Program-made: the position numbers and the translations under genes
Assembly: GCA_963728155.1 (NCBI GenBank)
Contig: CAVSJF010000007.1
Span: 434,001 to 498,000, forward strand
DNA: 64,000 nucleotides
Direction: 5' to 3'
Source: JACVRW01 sp963728155
Lineage (GTDB): Bacteria > Actinomycetota > Thermoleophilia > Solirubrobacterales > Thermoleophilaceae
Part shown: positions 44,185-53,158 of the stretch, one piece after another
Layout: each line of letters starts with the position of its first letter
Numbering within the stretch: the stretch's first letter is position 1
The notes under the pieces: generated by a model
Seen by the model: the letters and a program-made list of their open reading frames with translations, nothing else
Told to the model about the DNA's origin: nothing
Databases searched by the model: none

Positions 44185-45384
44185 TCATGGAGCGCGACGT
44201 CGCCGTCCTCCGGCCGCTGATCCTACTGGTGCCCGAGCCGGGGCGGATGCGCTCACCGCCAGCGTGGCGAGCGCGACGCCCGCGAGAGCGGCGAGCGCGC
44301 CCCCGTCGCCAAGGGGGCCGTTGAGGAGCCCGACGACGTAGGGAGTGGCGAAGCCGATATAGGTGAGCGCGTAGAAGACCGACACCGTCGCGCCGAGCTC
44401 GGCGGGGTCGGCGATGCGCTCGGTTTCGCGCAGGCCTGAGATGAGCGCACAGCCGTAGCCGATCCCGAACAGAGGCGCGGAGAGCATCACCAGCGCGCGG
44501 CTCTCTTCAGCCAGCGCCACCACGCCCACGCCGAGCCCGACCGCCGTCGCGAGCAGGCCGACCGCGCCCGCTGCCAGCGCACGCCGATCCTCGAGCCGGC
44601 GCGCGACAGGCTGGATCGCGACGCCGGTCAGGAGCGCGAGCGCCCCGGCGAATCCCGCGAGCAGGATCCCCCCGGCGGTGTCGCCGCCGACCTCGGCCGG
44701 CAGCACGGCGAACGGGATCGATGCGCTCGCAAACACCCACGGTGCGACGATCGCGACTGTGCGCGCGAACCGCGGCGACCGGCAGGCTGTCGGCACGAGC
44801 CGCCGGCGAACGGCCCCAGAGCGCTCCACCTCGGGCTCCCGTGCCGGCAGGATCAGCAGGAAGGCGGCGGCTCCGAGCGCTAGGTGCGGCAGGTAGGGGA
44901 CCCAGAGCGGATGCGCGGTGTACTCGGCCACGACCGACGCCACGAGCGGCCCGATCGCGAAGCCGCAGGTCAGCGCGACGGCCGCCCGCCTCGCCGCGAC
45001 CCCCGCCGGCTCGCCGACCGAGAGCTCGCCCACCCAGGCCGTCGCGGCGCCGAACACCACGCCGGAGCAGACGCCCGCAAGCATCCTTCCGGCCGCGAGG
45101 CCCGCGGCCTCCTCGCGGAAGAGCACCAGAATCAGCGTCGCGATCGGGGAGAGCAGGACGAACGGGATGACCACTCGCCTCCGACCCCGGCGGTCGGACG
45201 CCCGGCCTCCGAGCAGCAGGCCGGGGATCAACCCGACGGCGTAGATTCCGAACAACAGCGCGCGAGTCTCGTCGCCCAGGCCGAGCTCGTCGCGGTAGAC
45301 GACGAGCATCGGGGAGAACTGGTTCGCGCCCCAGCCGACGGCGAACATCGGGATTCCCACCAGGAGCCACGAAAGTCGCTTCAC
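44185..45384 (-). CDS. Major facilitator superfamily transporter
   Basis: 399 residues with about 12 membrane helices. The MFS loop motif is GRASDRRGRRRVVIPFVLL between helices 2 and 3, and AGRMLAGVCSGVVFGAATAWVGEL spans helices 4-5. A drug/H+ or sugar exporter-like family; substrate unknown. It sits between the hydrolase-like gene (23-base gap) and the methyltransferase gene (4-base gap), so it may export the product of these enzymes (inference). Confidence 0.85.
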   Translation of the reverse strand: MKRLSWLLVGIPMFAVGWGANQFSPMLVVYRDELGLGDETRALLFGIYAVGLIPGLLLGGRASDRRGRRRVVIPFVLLSPIATLILVLFREEAAGLAAGRMLAGVCSGVVFGAATAWVGELSVGEPAGVAARRAAVALTCGFAIGPLVASVVAEYTAHPLWVPYLPHLALGAAAFLLILPAREPEVERSGAVRRRLVPTACRSPRFARTVAIVAPWVFASASIPFAVLPAEVGGDTAGGILLAGFAGALALLTGVAIQPVARRLEDRRALAAGAVGLLATAVGLGVGVVALAEESRALVMLSAPLFGIGYGCALISGLRETERIADPAELGATVSVFYALTYIGFATPYVVGLLNGPLGDGGALAALAGVALATLAVSASAPARAPVGSAAGGRRRRAP

Positions 45385-45407
45385 CAGGAGATGCCGGGGC
45401 AGGATCC

Positions 45408-46247
45408 CTAACGCTCGAGCATTGCCGAGGCGACCTCTTCGGCGGCCGCGTCGGGGATCGCGGTCGCGGCCTCTTCGAGCACGAGCAGCCGCGCACCGGG
45501 TATCTCGCGCGCGAGCGCCTCGCCGTTGCCGAGTGGAAAGAACGGGTCGCGACGGCCATGCACCACGAGCGCCGGGATCGCGAGCTCAGGCAGGCGCTCG
45601 CGCCAGCGCGGCTCGCAGTCGAGCTTGGAGAACACCGCGCCCATCTGGTTGGCCATCTGCACCGCGGGCTCGGTGCCCGGCGTGCGGTCCCAGATGCGCT
45701 CGGCGGTCGCGCGCGCGGCGGCGGGGTCGTCGCCGAGGATCTCCGCGCCGTAGGCGGCGAACTGCGCCACGGCAGCGCGGTCGGACCAGTCGGGCATGGG
45801 GTGCGAGAAGATCCGGTCCATCGTCGCCTCGTCGTGGTCAGGCAGGTCGTCGTCGACCGGGCCTGGAGCCACGGGCCGCGTGCCGGCGAGGGTGAGCGCC
45901 GAGAAGGTGTCCGGGTGGTCGAGCGCGGCGACCTGGGCGACCATCCCGCCGACGCCGATGCCCGCCAGGTGGACCGGCCGGTCGGCGAGCTCGCGGGCGA
46001 GCGCCGCGGCGTCGGCTGCGAGATCACGCAACGTGTACGCCGGAGCCTCGGGATCGACGGTGGTCGATGCGCCGGAGTCACGCAGGTCATAGCGCACGAC
46101 GTGGCGTCCACCGCGAGCGAGCGCCTCGCAGAGCGTGTCGGGCCAGGAGAGCATCGTCGTGCCGCCCGCGAGTAGAACAAGCGGCGCCGCCCCGTCGCCG
46201 AAGTGCTCGACCCCGAGCGTGACACCGTTGGCCTCAACCGTCGTCAT
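45408..46247 (-). CDS. Alpha/beta-hydrolase-fold protein lacking the usual nucleophile
   Basis: 279 residues from ATG 46247 (an ATG-like start four codons earlier is also open). The fold is clear: LVLLAGGTTMLSWPDTL, VVRYDLRDSGAST, and the acid strand ALVVHGRRDPFFP. At the nucleophile elbow, normally GxSxG, it reads HLAGIGVGGM with Gly98 in place of Ser, and the C-terminal His loop reads EEAATAIPD without His. So it looks catalytically dead, or it works by another mechanism. It lies in the PhyH/MFS/methyltransferase operon. Confidence 0.75.
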   Translation of the reverse strand: MTTVEANGVTLGVEHFGDGAAPLVLLAGGTTMLSWPDTLCEALARGGRHVVRYDLRDSGASTTVDPEAPAYTLRDLAADAAALARELADRPVHLAGIGVGGMVAQVAALDHPDTFSALTLAGTRPVAPGPVDDDLPDHDEATMDRIFSHPMPDWSDRAAVAQFAAYGAEILGDDPAAARATAERIWDRTPGTEPAVQMANQMGAVFSKLDCEPRWRERLPELAIPALVVHGRRDPFFPLGNGEALAREIPGARLLVLEEAATAIPDAAAEEVASAMLER

Positions 46248-46295
46248 ACCGCCGCACACGCTACGCGCCCCGCGGATCGGGGGCGGAGCGAGGGT

Positions 46296-47141
46296 CTAGC
46301 GGTGGCTCGGGACGGTGGGATCCAGGAGGCCGCGGCGTTTGAGCGCTGCGTGCAGAGGTACGGAGTCGCGCTCGAGTCCCCATTGGTGTTGGCGGCCGGC
46401 GGGCTCGCCCAGCAGCTGTCGGCGCACCGGACAGAGGCCGAGGAACCGCTCGCTCGAAGGGTCGATGCCGAACTCGTCGCGGGGCCTGATCCAGCGGTAG
46501 GTGTAGGCCAGGAAGATGGCTCGGCGAGTGTGCCCGGAGAGGTTGTCGCTGCGCGAGTGCCAGAGCCGGCGGTCGAAGATGAGGGCGTCGCCGGCTGACG
46601 CGAGCACGGGGATCGCGCCGGTGGGCGGGTCGAAGCCGAGCTCGGGATTCTCGGGCCGGGGAAGGGTGTTGCTCTCGTGGCTTCGAGGGACGATCAGCAT
46701 GTTGCCGCGATCCTGCACCGAGACGTCGGACAGCCAGAAGGCCACCTTGAGCGACATCCGCGGGCGAGGGTTGCACTCGAGCTCGAGGTTCTGGCGCCCT
46801 CCGTCTTGGTGCCAGCCCCAGGCGGGTGGTTGGCGTGGCCTCGTGCGCGACGGAGTCACGTCCAGATGACAGTGATAGAGGTGAATGTTCCAGCCCAGCT
46901 CGCTCCAGATCACGGGGAATACCGCCGGATGGTCGAGCAACTGCAGGAAAGCGTCGTCGCGACCGATCCCGCCAAGCAGATGCATCGGCTCGCCTGCCCC
47001 GGTACGGCCATCGGCAACCTCGTCCTCATAGACCCGGTCGAGCCCGGCCGCGAGCTGTGCCACCTCAGACGGCGCCAGCGCTCCAGGTATGCACACAAAG
47101 CCGTCAGAGCGCAGGGTGGCGACAGCGGACCGCACGATCAA
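46296..47141 (-). CDS. Phytanoyl-CoA dioxygenase (PhyH) family Fe(II)/2-oxoglutarate oxygenase
   Basis: 281 residues. Metal triad: GWHQDGG holds His-x-Asp near residue 110, and LWHSRSDNLSGHTRR gives the distal His and the Arg that binds 2-oxoglutarate. RSDGFVCIPGALAPSEVAQL is the usual N-terminal PhyH pattern. Members hydroxylate lipids, ectoine, or natural products. First gene of a minus-strand operon with the hydrolase-like, MFS and methyltransferase genes, which suggests a small-molecule tailoring locus (inference). ATG start. Confidence 0.85.
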   Translation of the reverse strand: MIVRSAVATLRSDGFVCIPGALAPSEVAQLAAGLDRVYEDEVADGRTGAGEPMHLLGGIGRDDAFLQLLDHPAVFPVIWSELGWNIHLYHCHLDVTPSRTRPRQPPAWGWHQDGGRQNLELECNPRPRMSLKVAFWLSDVSVQDRGNMLIVPRSHESNTLPRPENPELGFDPPTGAIPVLASAGDALIFDRRLWHSRSDNLSGHTRRAIFLAYTYRWIRPRDEFGIDPSSERFLGLCPVRRQLLGEPAGRQHQWGLERDSVPLHAALKRRGLLDPTVPSHR

Positions 47142-47232
47142 CCTGGACTACGCGCCAGGAATCCCGAAGAGTCCCTCCACCAAATGGGTAGAGGGGCTCA
47201 GAGCGAGCTCCGGTGACCGAAGGAGAATCCAG

Positions 47233-47766
47233 ATGGGAAAGCTGATCGCGACAACGCAGGCCACCATCGACGGCGTCATAGACCCCGTCGGCGAGTGGGT
47301 GCAGGCGGACGGAGATCACGGCGACTACTCGTTCGAGCGTCAGGCGAGATCGAGCGGGTTGGTGCTGGGCCGCAAGACCTACGAGGGGCTCGCGGCATTC
47401 TGGCCGGGAGAGTCGGGCAAATGGGCGGACATGGTCAATGCGATGGCGAAGTACGTCGGGTCCAACACCCTGTCCGGAGATCTCGAGTGGAACGCGACCC
47501 TGCTCGAGGGGGACCTCGAAGACTCGATCTCGAAGCTGAAGGACGAGGCCGACGGTGACCTGTTCATGCACGGGAGCGGCGAGTTCGCGTACGCCCTGGC
47601 CGAGAAGGATCTCATCGACGAGTACGAGGTCTACGTGAACCCGCTCGTCTGGGGCGAAGGAAACGTCCACGTGCTCGGCGACAGGGGAACCGTCCGGTTG
47701 CGGCTCAACGAGGTCAAGCGGTTCGACTCCGGGGTAGTCCTCCTCACCTACGACTCGGCGTCTTGA
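47233..47766 (+). CDS. Dihydrofolate-reductase-like protein (RibD C-terminal domain family), second copy
   Basis: 177 residues from ATG 47233 with AGGAGA seven bases upstream. LIATTQATIDGVIDP opens the fold; GLVLGRKTYEGLAAFWP is the family signature, and FMHGSGEFAYALAEKDLIDEY plus VNPLVWGEGNVHVL follow. Only distant from the copy at 41815. Likely an NADPH-dependent reductase of unknown substrate. Its end is 24 bases from the tRNA gene on the other strand. Confidence 0.85.
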   Translation: MGKLIATTQATIDGVIDPVGEWVQADGDHGDYSFERQARSSGLVLGRKTYEGLAAFWPGESGKWADMVNAMAKYVGSNTLSGDLEWNATLLEGDLEDSISKLKDEADGDLFMHGSGEFAYALAEKDLIDEYEVYVNPLVWGEGNVHVLGDRGTVRLRLNEVKRFDSGVVLLTYDSAS

Positions 47767-47790
47767 CGGCGGCAGCGGGGCTTCGTCCGA

Positions 47791-47862
47791 TGGGCGCGGC
47801 TGGGCTCGAACCAGCGACCTCTCGCGTGTGAGGCGAGCGCTCTCCCACTGAGCTACGCGCCC
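47791..47862 (-). tRNA. tRNA-Val (anticodon CAC)
   Basis: On the minus strand the 72-base sequence folds as a cloverleaf. The acceptor GGGCGCG pairs with CGCGCCC, followed by discriminator A. The D-arm is GCTC/GAGC, the anticodon stem CTCGC/GCGAG with loop CTCACAC, and the T-arm CTGG-TTCGAGC-CCAG. The anticodon is CAC, so it reads GTG valine codons. CCA is not encoded. Confidence 0.95.
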
Positions 47863-47883
47863 GGGAGAGGTGCCCAGGATACT

Positions 47884-48658
47884 GAGGGGATCGAGGCGCG
47901 GATCTATCGATACGGGGAGCACCGCGACCAGTACGGCGCGCTCACGCCGCCTACCGAGGCGGCGGCGCCGTGGCCGGTCGCCGTCCTGATCCACGGGGGC
48001 TTCTGGCGTGCTCGCTACAAGATGAACCTCGAGGAGGAACTGGTCGGCGACCTGGCCGGCCGCGGCTTTGCCGTCTGGAACCTCGAGTACCGGCGCCTCG
48101 GCTGGCGCAGCCGCGGCGGTTGGCCGGCGACCTTCGAGGATGTTGCCGCCGGAATCGACCATCTCGGCACGCTCGAGGAGCCGCTCGATCGCACACGCGT
48201 GTTCACGCATCGGGCATTCGGCCGGCGGGCATCTGGCGCTGTGGGCCGCGGCCCGGCGCGGATTTCCGGCCGGGGCGCCGGGTGCCGAGCCGCGCGTCCG
48301 GCTCGCGGGTGCGGTCTCCCAAGCCGGAGTGATCGACCTGCGCGAGGCCCTGCAGCTGAACCTCGGGGGCGGAGTCGTGCGGCGGCTGCTCGACGGCTCG
48401 CCCGGCAAGCATCCCCGGCGCTACGACCTCGCCTCTCCGATCGAGCGCCTGCCGCTGGGCGTGCCGCAGCTGCTGGTGCACGGGGAGGCCGACGCCGAGG
48501 TGCCCGTCTCGATCTCACGCGAGTACCAGCGGCGGGCGGTCGAGGCCGGCGATCCCTGCGAGCTCGTCTCCCTCCCGGGAGTGGGCCACATGGAGCACGT
48601 CGATCCCCGCTCGGCCGCCTGGTCGCCCGTGGTGCGCTGGCTCGAAGAGCAGCTGTGA
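47884..48658 (+). CDS. Kynurenine formamidase-like alpha/beta hydrolase (start unresolved, one frameshift)
   Basis: Two frames join into about 255 residues: IEARIYRYGEHRDQYGALTP, VAVLIHGGFWRARYKMNLEE and WPATFEDVAAGIDHL, then after one extra C near 48208 IGHSAGGHLALWAAARRG with the nucleophile Ser. LLVHGEADAEVPVSISREYQ and LPGVGHMEHVDP give the Asp and His. The HGGFW and GHSAGG motifs match bacterial kynurenine formamidases, and kynureninase follows with a GTGA overlap, which supports the call. There is no normal start codon in frame before residue HGGFW, so the 5' end may carry another indel; the coordinate is approximate. Confidence 0.65.
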
Positions 48659-49857
48659 TCGAGCGCGGGGACGCCGAGCGGCTCGACGCCGCCGATCCGC
48701 TCGCCGGGTTCCGCGAGCGCTTCGTGCACGGCGACCCGGACACCGATCTACCTCGACGGCAACTCGCTCGGTCGCCTTCCGCTGTCCACCCGCGAAGCGC
48801 TGCACGAGCGAATCGACCAGTGGGGCGCCGAGCTGGTGACGGGCTGGGAGGAGTGGATCGACCTTCCGCAGCGCGCCGGCGACCTCCTGGCCGAGGGCGT
48901 CCTGGGCGCACAACCCGGCGAGGTGATCGTGACCGATTCCACCACGGTCAACCTGTTCAAGCTCGCCTCGGCCGTTCTCGCCCAACGAGAGGGCGCGATC
49001 GTGACCGACCGCGGCAACTTCCCCACCGACCGCTACGTGCTCGAAGGCCTGGCCCGCGCACACGACCGTGAGCTGATCCAGTTCGAGGCCGACGCGCGTC
49101 GAGGGCCCTCGGCCGGCCGACGTGGCCGCGGCGTGCGCCGGGCGGGAGGTGTCGCTCATCTCCCTGTCCCACGTGGCCTACCGCTCCGGAGCGCTGGCCG
49201 ACATCAGGCGCGGATCACCGGCGAGGCGCCCGCACCGCTGATCTGGGATCTCAGCCACTCGGCCGGCGCCGTGCCGATCGAGCTCAACCGCTGGGGCGTC
49301 GAGCTGGCCGTGGGCTGCACCTACAAGTACCTCAACGGCGGGCCGGGCGCGCCCGCCTACCTGTACCTGAGCGACCGGAGAAGCAGCAGCAGCTGCGAAC
49401 GCCCATCCAGGGCTGGTTCGGCCAGCGCGATCAGTTCGAGATGGAGCGCAGCCGTACGACCCCGAGCCGGGCGTCCGCGGCTGGCTCGCGGGGACACCGT
49501 CGATCCTCGCCACCACCGCGGTCGAGCACGGCGCCCGGCTGATCGGCGAGGCCGGGATGCCGGCCATCGGCGACAAGGCCAGGGCGCTCACCAGCTTCCT
49601 CGTCGAGCTGCACGACGAGGTGCTCGCGCCGCTGGGGCTTCGAGCTCGGCACCCCGCGCGATCCGAAGAAGCGAGGGGCGCACGTGAGCCTCCGCCACTC
49701 CGACGCCGCAGCTCTCACACAGGCGCTGATCGAAAGCGCCCACGTGATCCCCGACTTCCGCGGGCCGGACTCGATCCGCCTCGGGCTGTCACCGCTGTAC
49801 ACGAGCTTTGCCGATGTGCACGAGGCCGTGCTCCGACTGCGCGCACTGGTCGCGTAG
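48655..49857 (+). pseudogene. kynU: Kynureninase, at least six frame breaks
   Basis: The parts of one kynureninase of about 400 residues are all present and in order. They include RLDAADPLAGFRERFVHG, YLDGNSLGRLPLSTREAL, VIVTDSTTVNLFKLASA, SLISLSHVAYRSGALADI, IWDLSHSAGAVPIELN, GCTYKYLNGGPGAPAYLY (PLP lysine), PIQGWFGQRDQFEME, TPSILATTAVEHGARLI, GAHVSLRHSDAAALTQA and PDFRGPDSIRLGLSPLYTSF. Frame changes fall near 48745, 49105, 49205, 49375, 49450 and 49640; at least three are +1. It would cleave kynurenine to anthranilate and alanine. As written no full protein can be made, yet all active-site parts are intact. Confidence 0.85.
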
Positions 49858-49903
49858 CCGCAGTTCCTCAAGGACTAGCCGCAGGCGCAGCGAATCCCGG
49901 GCC

Positions 49904-50590
49904 ATGGACGATCTCGACATCGGCCGGACGATCCTGCTGTGGGTCTATTGCTTCGGCCTGGCCGGCATCGAGATCGAGATCGAGGGCGGCAACGGCTGGG
50001 CCGAGCGGCTGCCGACCTGGTGGTACAAGCGGGGGCGCTTCGGGAAGCTCTTCGGCTTCGTGATGGGCGGCCGGCCGCTGACCGGCTACCACGTCTTCGC
50101 CTTCACGATCCCGATGCTGCTCCTCCATCTGCCCTTCGTATCGGGAGTGGAGTGGACCCTCAGCGGCGAGCTGCTCGTGATCGGCACCTACTTCGCCCTT
50201 GCGGTCATCTGGGACTACATCTGGTTCGTGCTCAACCCGGCCTATACGGTGGCGCGCTTCAAGCGGGGAAGCGTGTGGTGGTTCGAGGTGCCCTGGATCT
50301 GGCGCTTCCCGCTCGACTACTACACGGGGATGGCGTTCGGCGTCGGCTTCGCGGCCCTCGCGGCCTGGTCTGCGGGCAACACCGATCCACTCGTGACCCA
50401 TCTGTCGCTGCTCGTGGGCTCGGCGTTGCTGACCGCGCTCACCGTGCTGGCGGCGCCGCTGTACGGGCGCTACTACCGGTACATGCGGCGCGCCGGGGCT
50501 GACGATCGCGACGCCGTGAGGACCTACCCGCCGCCCGCGCCCGAGGAAGTCTGGACCGGCGGCGTGCCGGACCTCCGCCCGCTGGATTGA
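49904..50590 (+). CDS. Multi-pass membrane protein of unknown function
   Basis: 228 residues from ATG 49904. An N-terminal helix (RTILLWVYCFGLAGIEIEI), then TGYHVFAFTIPMLLLHLPFV, LLVIGTYFALAVIWDYIWFVL, and two helices near the C-terminus (GMAFGVGFAALAAWSAG, LSLLVGSALLTALTVLAAPL). The short loop NPAYTVARFKRGSVWWFEVP is rich in aromatic residues. I do not recognise the family. Forty-six bases after the kynureninase remnant and 50 before HdeD. Confidence 0.65.
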   Translation: MDDLDIGRTILLWVYCFGLAGIEIEIEGGNGWAERLPTWWYKRGRFGKLFGFVMGGRPLTGYHVFAFTIPMLLLHLPFVSGVEWTLSGELLVIGTYFALAVIWDYIWFVLNPAYTVARFKRGSVWWFEVPWIWRFPLDYYTGMAFGVGFAALAAWSAGNTDPLVTHLSLLVGSALLTALTVLAAPLYGRYYRYMRRAGADDRDAVRTYPPPAPEEVWTGGVPDLRPLD

Positions 50591-50640
50591 TCATCGCCGT
50601 GACGCAGGGGTTCAGCTCGAGAGGGCGAAGGGGACTGACC

Positions 50641-51240
50641 ATGGAAGCTTCAGCGCAGGGAAGTGAAATGAGGGAAGTGGGCATCAGCTTGAGCAAGCTC
50701 TGGTGGCTGTGGCTCGTGCTCGGCTTCTTCTGGATTGTGATCGCTCTGGTCATCCTGCAGTTCGACCAGGCATCGGTCGCCACCGTCGGTGTGTTGATCG
50801 GCCTGATGTTCCTGATGTCGGGGGCCCAGCAGCTGGCCATCGCGGGAATGGTGCATGGCGCGGTTCGCTGGGTGCTGGTGTTCTTCGGTGTGCTGCTGGT
50901 GGTGGCCGGGATCGTCTCGCTGATCAGCCCCGAGAACACCTTCGCCGGGATCGCAGACATCCTCGGCTTCCTCTTCCTGATCGTCGGGATCTTCTGGATC
51001 ATCCAGGCCTTCGGGGAGCGCGGGATGAACGAGCTCTGGTGGTTCGGCCTGATCTCAGGCATCGCGATGGTCGTGCTGGCGTTCTGGACCGGCGGCCAGT
51101 TCTTCATCGACAAGACCTACGTGCTGCTGGTCTTCGCCGGCATCTGGGCGCTGTTCCACGGCGTGAACGACATCTTCCGCGCGTTCCAGATTCGTGCCCT
51201 GGGCAACGCGGCGGAGGCAATGCCTCCGCCCGCGGTCTAG
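50641..51240 (+). CDS. HdeD/DUF308 family membrane protein
   Basis: 199 residues from ATG 50641. Six membrane helices in pairs, as in HdeD: LWWLWLVLGFFWIVIALVIL, VATVGVLIGLMFLMSGAQQL, WVLVFFGVLLVVAGIVSLIS, ILGFLFLIVGIFWIIQAF. HdeD of enteric bacteria protects against acid stress; in actinobacteria the role is unknown. Five bases separate its stop from that of the convergent RidA gene. Confidence 0.85.
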   Translation: MEASAQGSEMREVGISLSKLWWLWLVLGFFWIVIALVILQFDQASVATVGVLIGLMFLMSGAQQLAIAGMVHGAVRWVLVFFGVLLVVAGIVSLISPENTFAGIADILGFLFLIVGIFWIIQAFGERGMNELWWFGLISGIAMVVLAFWTGGQFFIDKTYVLLVFAGIWALFHGVNDIFRAFQIRALGNAAEAMPPPAV

Positions 51241-51245
51241 AGGCG

Positions 51246-51632
51246 TTAGAGGGCGACGATCGCGTCGATCTCCACGTCGGCGCCCTTCGGCAGCGCGGCC
51301 GCGGCCACGGCCACGCGCGCCGGGGGGTCGTCACCCTCGAAGAAGCGGCCGTACACCTCGTTCACGCGCGCGAAGTCACCCATGTCGGTGAGGTAGACCG
51401 TGCAGCGGACGGCGTTGGCGAGCGAGGCGCCGGCCGCCTCGCAGACCGCGGTCAGGTTCTCGAGGCAGCGCTCCGCCTGGCCCTCCACGTCGGCCTTGAC
51501 GATCTCACCCGTGGAGGGATCGAGCGGGATCTGCCCGGAGCAGAACAGCAGGTCGCCCGTGCGCATCGCCTGGGAGTAGGGGCCGATGGCGGCGGGGGCG
51601 TGGTCGGTTTGAATCGCTTCGCGGTGGGCCAT
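51246..51632 (-). CDS. ridA: RidA family imine/enamine deaminase
   Basis: 128 residues, the full family length. Hallmarks: IGPYSQAMRTGDLLFCSGQIPLDP, ENLTAVCEAAGASL, VRCTVYLTDMGDFARVNEVYG, and PPARVAVAAAALPKGADVEID with the substrate-binding Arg and Glu. It hydrolyses 2-aminoacrylate and related imines made by PLP enzymes, and so limits damage to PLP enzymes. ATG start. Convergent with HdeD, and 12 bases from the DUF4230 gene on the same strand (its stop at 51644). Confidence 0.9.
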   Translation of the reverse strand: MAHREAIQTDHAPAAIGPYSQAMRTGDLLFCSGQIPLDPSTGEIVKADVEGQAERCLENLTAVCEAAGASLANAVRCTVYLTDMGDFARVNEVYGRFFEGDDPPARVAVAAAALPKGADVEIDAIVAL

Positions 51633-51643
51633 GGGCCCGCACT

Positions 51644-52326
51644 CTACGTCTGAGGGGCGGCGAAGCGCACCGTCACGCGGGTGAAGCCGAGCCCGCGCAT
51701 CAGGCCCGCGAGCATCGCTCGCGTGTTCTCGCGCGCGGCGCTCATCACTCCCGCGTCCGCGGCGGCGGCCGCTTCCAGCTTCTCCTCGGCGAGCAGCAGA
51801 AGCGAGCGCTCATTGCTCGGGTTGTCGCTGAACGCGTCGCCCACCCGGTCGAGGAGTCCACGGTCACTGTCGAACACCCGGGTCCGGTCGAGGTCGAGCT
51901 CGGCCTCCGAGAGCGTCGGCTGTGGGAGCGTGATGGTCACCGAGCGGCGGTCTTCGGAGACCCGCAGGGCGTCCTTGTCCAGGCCGCGGAAGTCGACGGC
52001 GGCGTCGACGTTCCCCCCGCCACCAGCAACGTCTTCTCGCCCAGGATGAAGGAGGGCAGGTAGTCGGCGTCCTCCTCGACGTCGACGATCACCTGGAGCT
52101 GCGCGCTCGCCGCCCGGTACTCGCTCAGGCGCTCGATCGACTTGAGCACCGCCGGCTGGCTGCGGTCCTTGGTCTCCTTGGCGAACGGGTTGAGGCTCGG
52201 CAGCTGATCGAGCAGAAGCGCCGCGGCGCCGATGAAGGCGGCCAACGACAGCAGCACGATGGCCGCGCGCGACACTCGCCGCTTGGGCGGGCGATGCGTC
52301 CGCGAATGACGATCCTCGACGAGCAT
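51644..52326 (-). CDS. DUF4230 family membrane-anchored protein (one frameshift)
   Basis: About 227 residues. ATG at 52326; a basic N-terminus, one membrane helix (AAIVLLSLAAFIGAAALLL), then a soluble beta-rich domain: LQVIVDVEEDADYLPSFILG, AVDFRGLDKDALRVSED, SVTITLPQPTLSEAELDLD, FDSDRGLLDRVGDAFSDN, LGFTRVTVRF. The frame breaks in a run of six G near 52018, where one base is missing (LVAGG-NVDAAVDF). DUF4230 has no known function. It probably precedes the RidA gene in one transcript. Confidence 0.7.
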
Positions 52327-52379
52327 GTCCTCCCAAAGGTAGCGCCGGATCGGCCCGCTCCTGCGCGATACTCGCCCCG

Positions 52380-52844
52380 ATGCGGGTCTGGCAGGCGAAG
52401 CCAAACGACCTGGACGCGGTCGCCGCGCTCATGGCCGGCTTTCGCGACTCCATGGACCGGGACGCCCCGGACGACGAGCTGATACGCGCCACGGTCGCGC
52501 GGCTGCTCGACGACCCGCAGACTGAGTTCCTGCTCGCGGCATCGGGTGAGGAGCGTTCCGCCGCGGGGGTGTGCCAGCTGCGCTTTCGCCTCAGCGTCTG
52601 GACCGGCGCCGGCGACTGCTGGCTCGAGGATCTGTTCGTGGATGAGAGCTCGCGTGGAAGCGGCCTGGGCGGTGCGCTCGTCGAGGCGGCCTTCGCGCGC
52701 GCGGGGGAGCGTGACTGCCGGCGGATCCAGCTCGACGTGGCCGAGACGAACACCCCCGCCCTGCGCCTGTACGAGCGCCTCGGCTTCGGGGTCGAGCCCG
52801 GGCCGGCGGGGCGCTCGCTGTTCCTCTCGCGCCGCCTGCCCTGA
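52380..52844 (+). CDS. GNAT family N-acetyltransferase
   Basis: 154 residues from ATG 52380. The acetyl-CoA loop is ESSRGSGLGGALVEAAFARAG, preceded by CWLEDLFVDE and followed by IQLDVAETNTPALRLYERLGF, typical GNAT motifs A and B. The acceptor is unknown. It ends 25 bases before the SRP RNA. Confidence 0.9.
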   Translation: MRVWQAKPNDLDAVAALMAGFRDSMDRDAPDDELIRATVARLLDDPQTEFLLAASGEERSAAGVCQLRFRLSVWTGAGDCWLEDLFVDESSRGSGLGGALVEAAFARAGERDCRRIQLDVAETNTPALRLYERLGFGVEPGPAGRSLFLSRRLP

Positions 52845-52869
52845 GCGCCTCGAGTCTCTATGCTTCGCC

Positions 52870-53148
52870 ACGGACCGTGCTAGGCGGGGAGGTAGCGGTG
52901 CCCTGTCACCCACAATCCGCTCTAGTGGGGCTGAATTCCCGTCTTAGGGGCTTCGGCTCTCGGGGTCAGTACGCCGGACAGAGGCGTAGATGGCCGGGTC
53001 CCGCGCGGCGAGCGCTTGCGAACCAGGTCAGATCCGGGAGGAAGCAGCCTTAAGCGATACCGCTCGTGCGCCGCGGATCAGCCTGGCCGGAGCCGAAGAT
53101 CGGCGGGCACGCCCGAGGACCAGCCACAAAGATGGGTGCACGGTCCGT
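52870..53148 (+). ncRNA. ffs: Signal recognition particle RNA (large bacterial type)
   Basis: About 279 bases. The Alu-type 5' part (GGCGGGGAGGTAGCGGTGCC near 52883) is the actinobacterial/Firmicute pattern, and the S-domain tip near 53028-53050 reads GGTCAGATCCGGGAGGAAG followed by CAGCC, the Ffh-binding loop. ACGGACCGTGC (52870-52880) pairs perfectly with GCACGGTCCGT (53138-53148), closing the molecule. It scaffolds Ffh for co-translational membrane targeting. Ends inferred from this helix and may differ by a few bases. Confidence 0.9.
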
Positions 53149-53158
53149 TTCAATGTTC

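Noticed and set aside
53016..53158. Upstream extension of the SnoaL-like open frame
   Set aside because: It lies in the SRP RNA, whose conserved loop and closing helix are clear; the family start is at 53159 after removing one extra base.
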